A stretch of 5,636 bases of DNA from NCBI GenBank assembly GCA_963582685.1, contig CAUZSM010000109.1, positions 1 through 5,636 on the forward strand, given 5' to 3'. This document shows positions 5,528 through 5,636 of the stretch, one piece after another. Within the stretch, counting starts at the first letter, position 1. Each line of letters starts with the position of its first letter. The notes below the pieces were generated by a model. That model was not told the DNA's origin. It did no database searches and worked only from the letters and a program-made list of their open reading frames with translations. This DNA is from CAUZSM01 sp963582685 (lineage in GTDB: Archaea; Thermoplasmatota; Poseidoniia; Poseidoniales; Thalassarchaeaceae). Both the position numbers and the translations under genes were made by a program.

Positions 5528-5636
5528 TCAGCGGCGGTTAGTCCAAGGCATTATCACTGACTTCATGATGTGCCATGCGACGTCAGGATTCTCGTCCAGT
5601 CGCCGCATGCTGTACTCATACCAGCGTTCCCCATAG
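5528..5636 (-). CDS. C-terminal end of an unidentified protein (runs off the right edge)
   Basis: On the minus strand an open frame enters at base 5635 and ends with TGA at 5530-5528, giving 35 residues that begin YGERWYEYSM and end SVIMPWTNRR. The stop codon directly abuts the stop codon of the zinc-finger gene, the same zero-spacer arrangement seen at 3959/3960. Without this gene the rest of the window would be unusually empty. The peptide is rich in aromatic and basic residues (three Trp, five Arg, two Tyr) with an amphipathic stretch, which looks like a real coding end and not random frame. The piece is too short to name the product. The start and domain lie beyond base 5636. Confidence 0.6.
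   Translation of the reverse strand, partial: YGERWYEYSMRRLDENPDVAWHIMKSVIMPWTNRR

Noticed and set aside
1..5636. tRNA, rRNA, CRISPR array, insertion sequence or attachment site
   Set aside because: I found no cloverleaf, spaced direct repeats, transposase-like motif or flanking duplications on either strand.

Overview
The window reads as a compact stretch of archaeal chromosome, most likely from a marine Thermoplasmatota/Poseidoniales (Marine Group II)-type euryarchaeon. This assignment is an inference. It rests on a protein resembling the archaeal HVO_0476/COG1326 zinc-finger family, a lipoprotein with a Cys-Leu-Gly-Gly lipobox, AT-rich TATA-like patches at promoter distances, a mix of Shine-Dalgarno and weak-leader starts, and very tight gene packing. 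No RNA gene, CRISPR array, insertion sequence, transposase or phage gene is visible.

Layout, left to right. (1) The 5' end of a secreted lipoprotein gene runs off the left edge on the minus strand. (2) A divergent promoter region of about 120 bases follows. (3) On the plus strand lies a six-helix membrane protein ending in two cytosolic-type zinc ribbons. (4) Eight bases later comes a class V, SufS-like aminotransferase/cysteine desulfurase that keeps its PLP lysine and candidate catalytic cysteine. (5) After a 79-base gap with a TATA-like element comes a membrane-anchored subtilisin-like serine protease with an intact Asp/His/Ser triad. (6) Convergent to it on the minus strand is a class I SAM-dependent methyltransferase. 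(7) An 89-base divergent gap leads to the HVO_0476-like zinc-finger protein, whose body is two copies of one domain. (8) A further minus-strand gene is represented only by its C-terminal 35 residues at the right edge.

The membrane zinc-ribbon gene and the desulfurase-like gene probably form one transcription unit, because the ribosome-binding region of the second overlaps the stop codon of the first. The protease has its own candidate promoter but could also be read through. The methyltransferase and zinc-finger genes share a divergent promoter region. Both convergent gene pairs meet with their stop codons directly abutting and no spacer. I see no single system that ties all the genes together. 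The parts most worth a second look are the zinc-ribbon membrane protein paired with a PLP enzyme, and the internal duplication in the HVO_0476-like protein.
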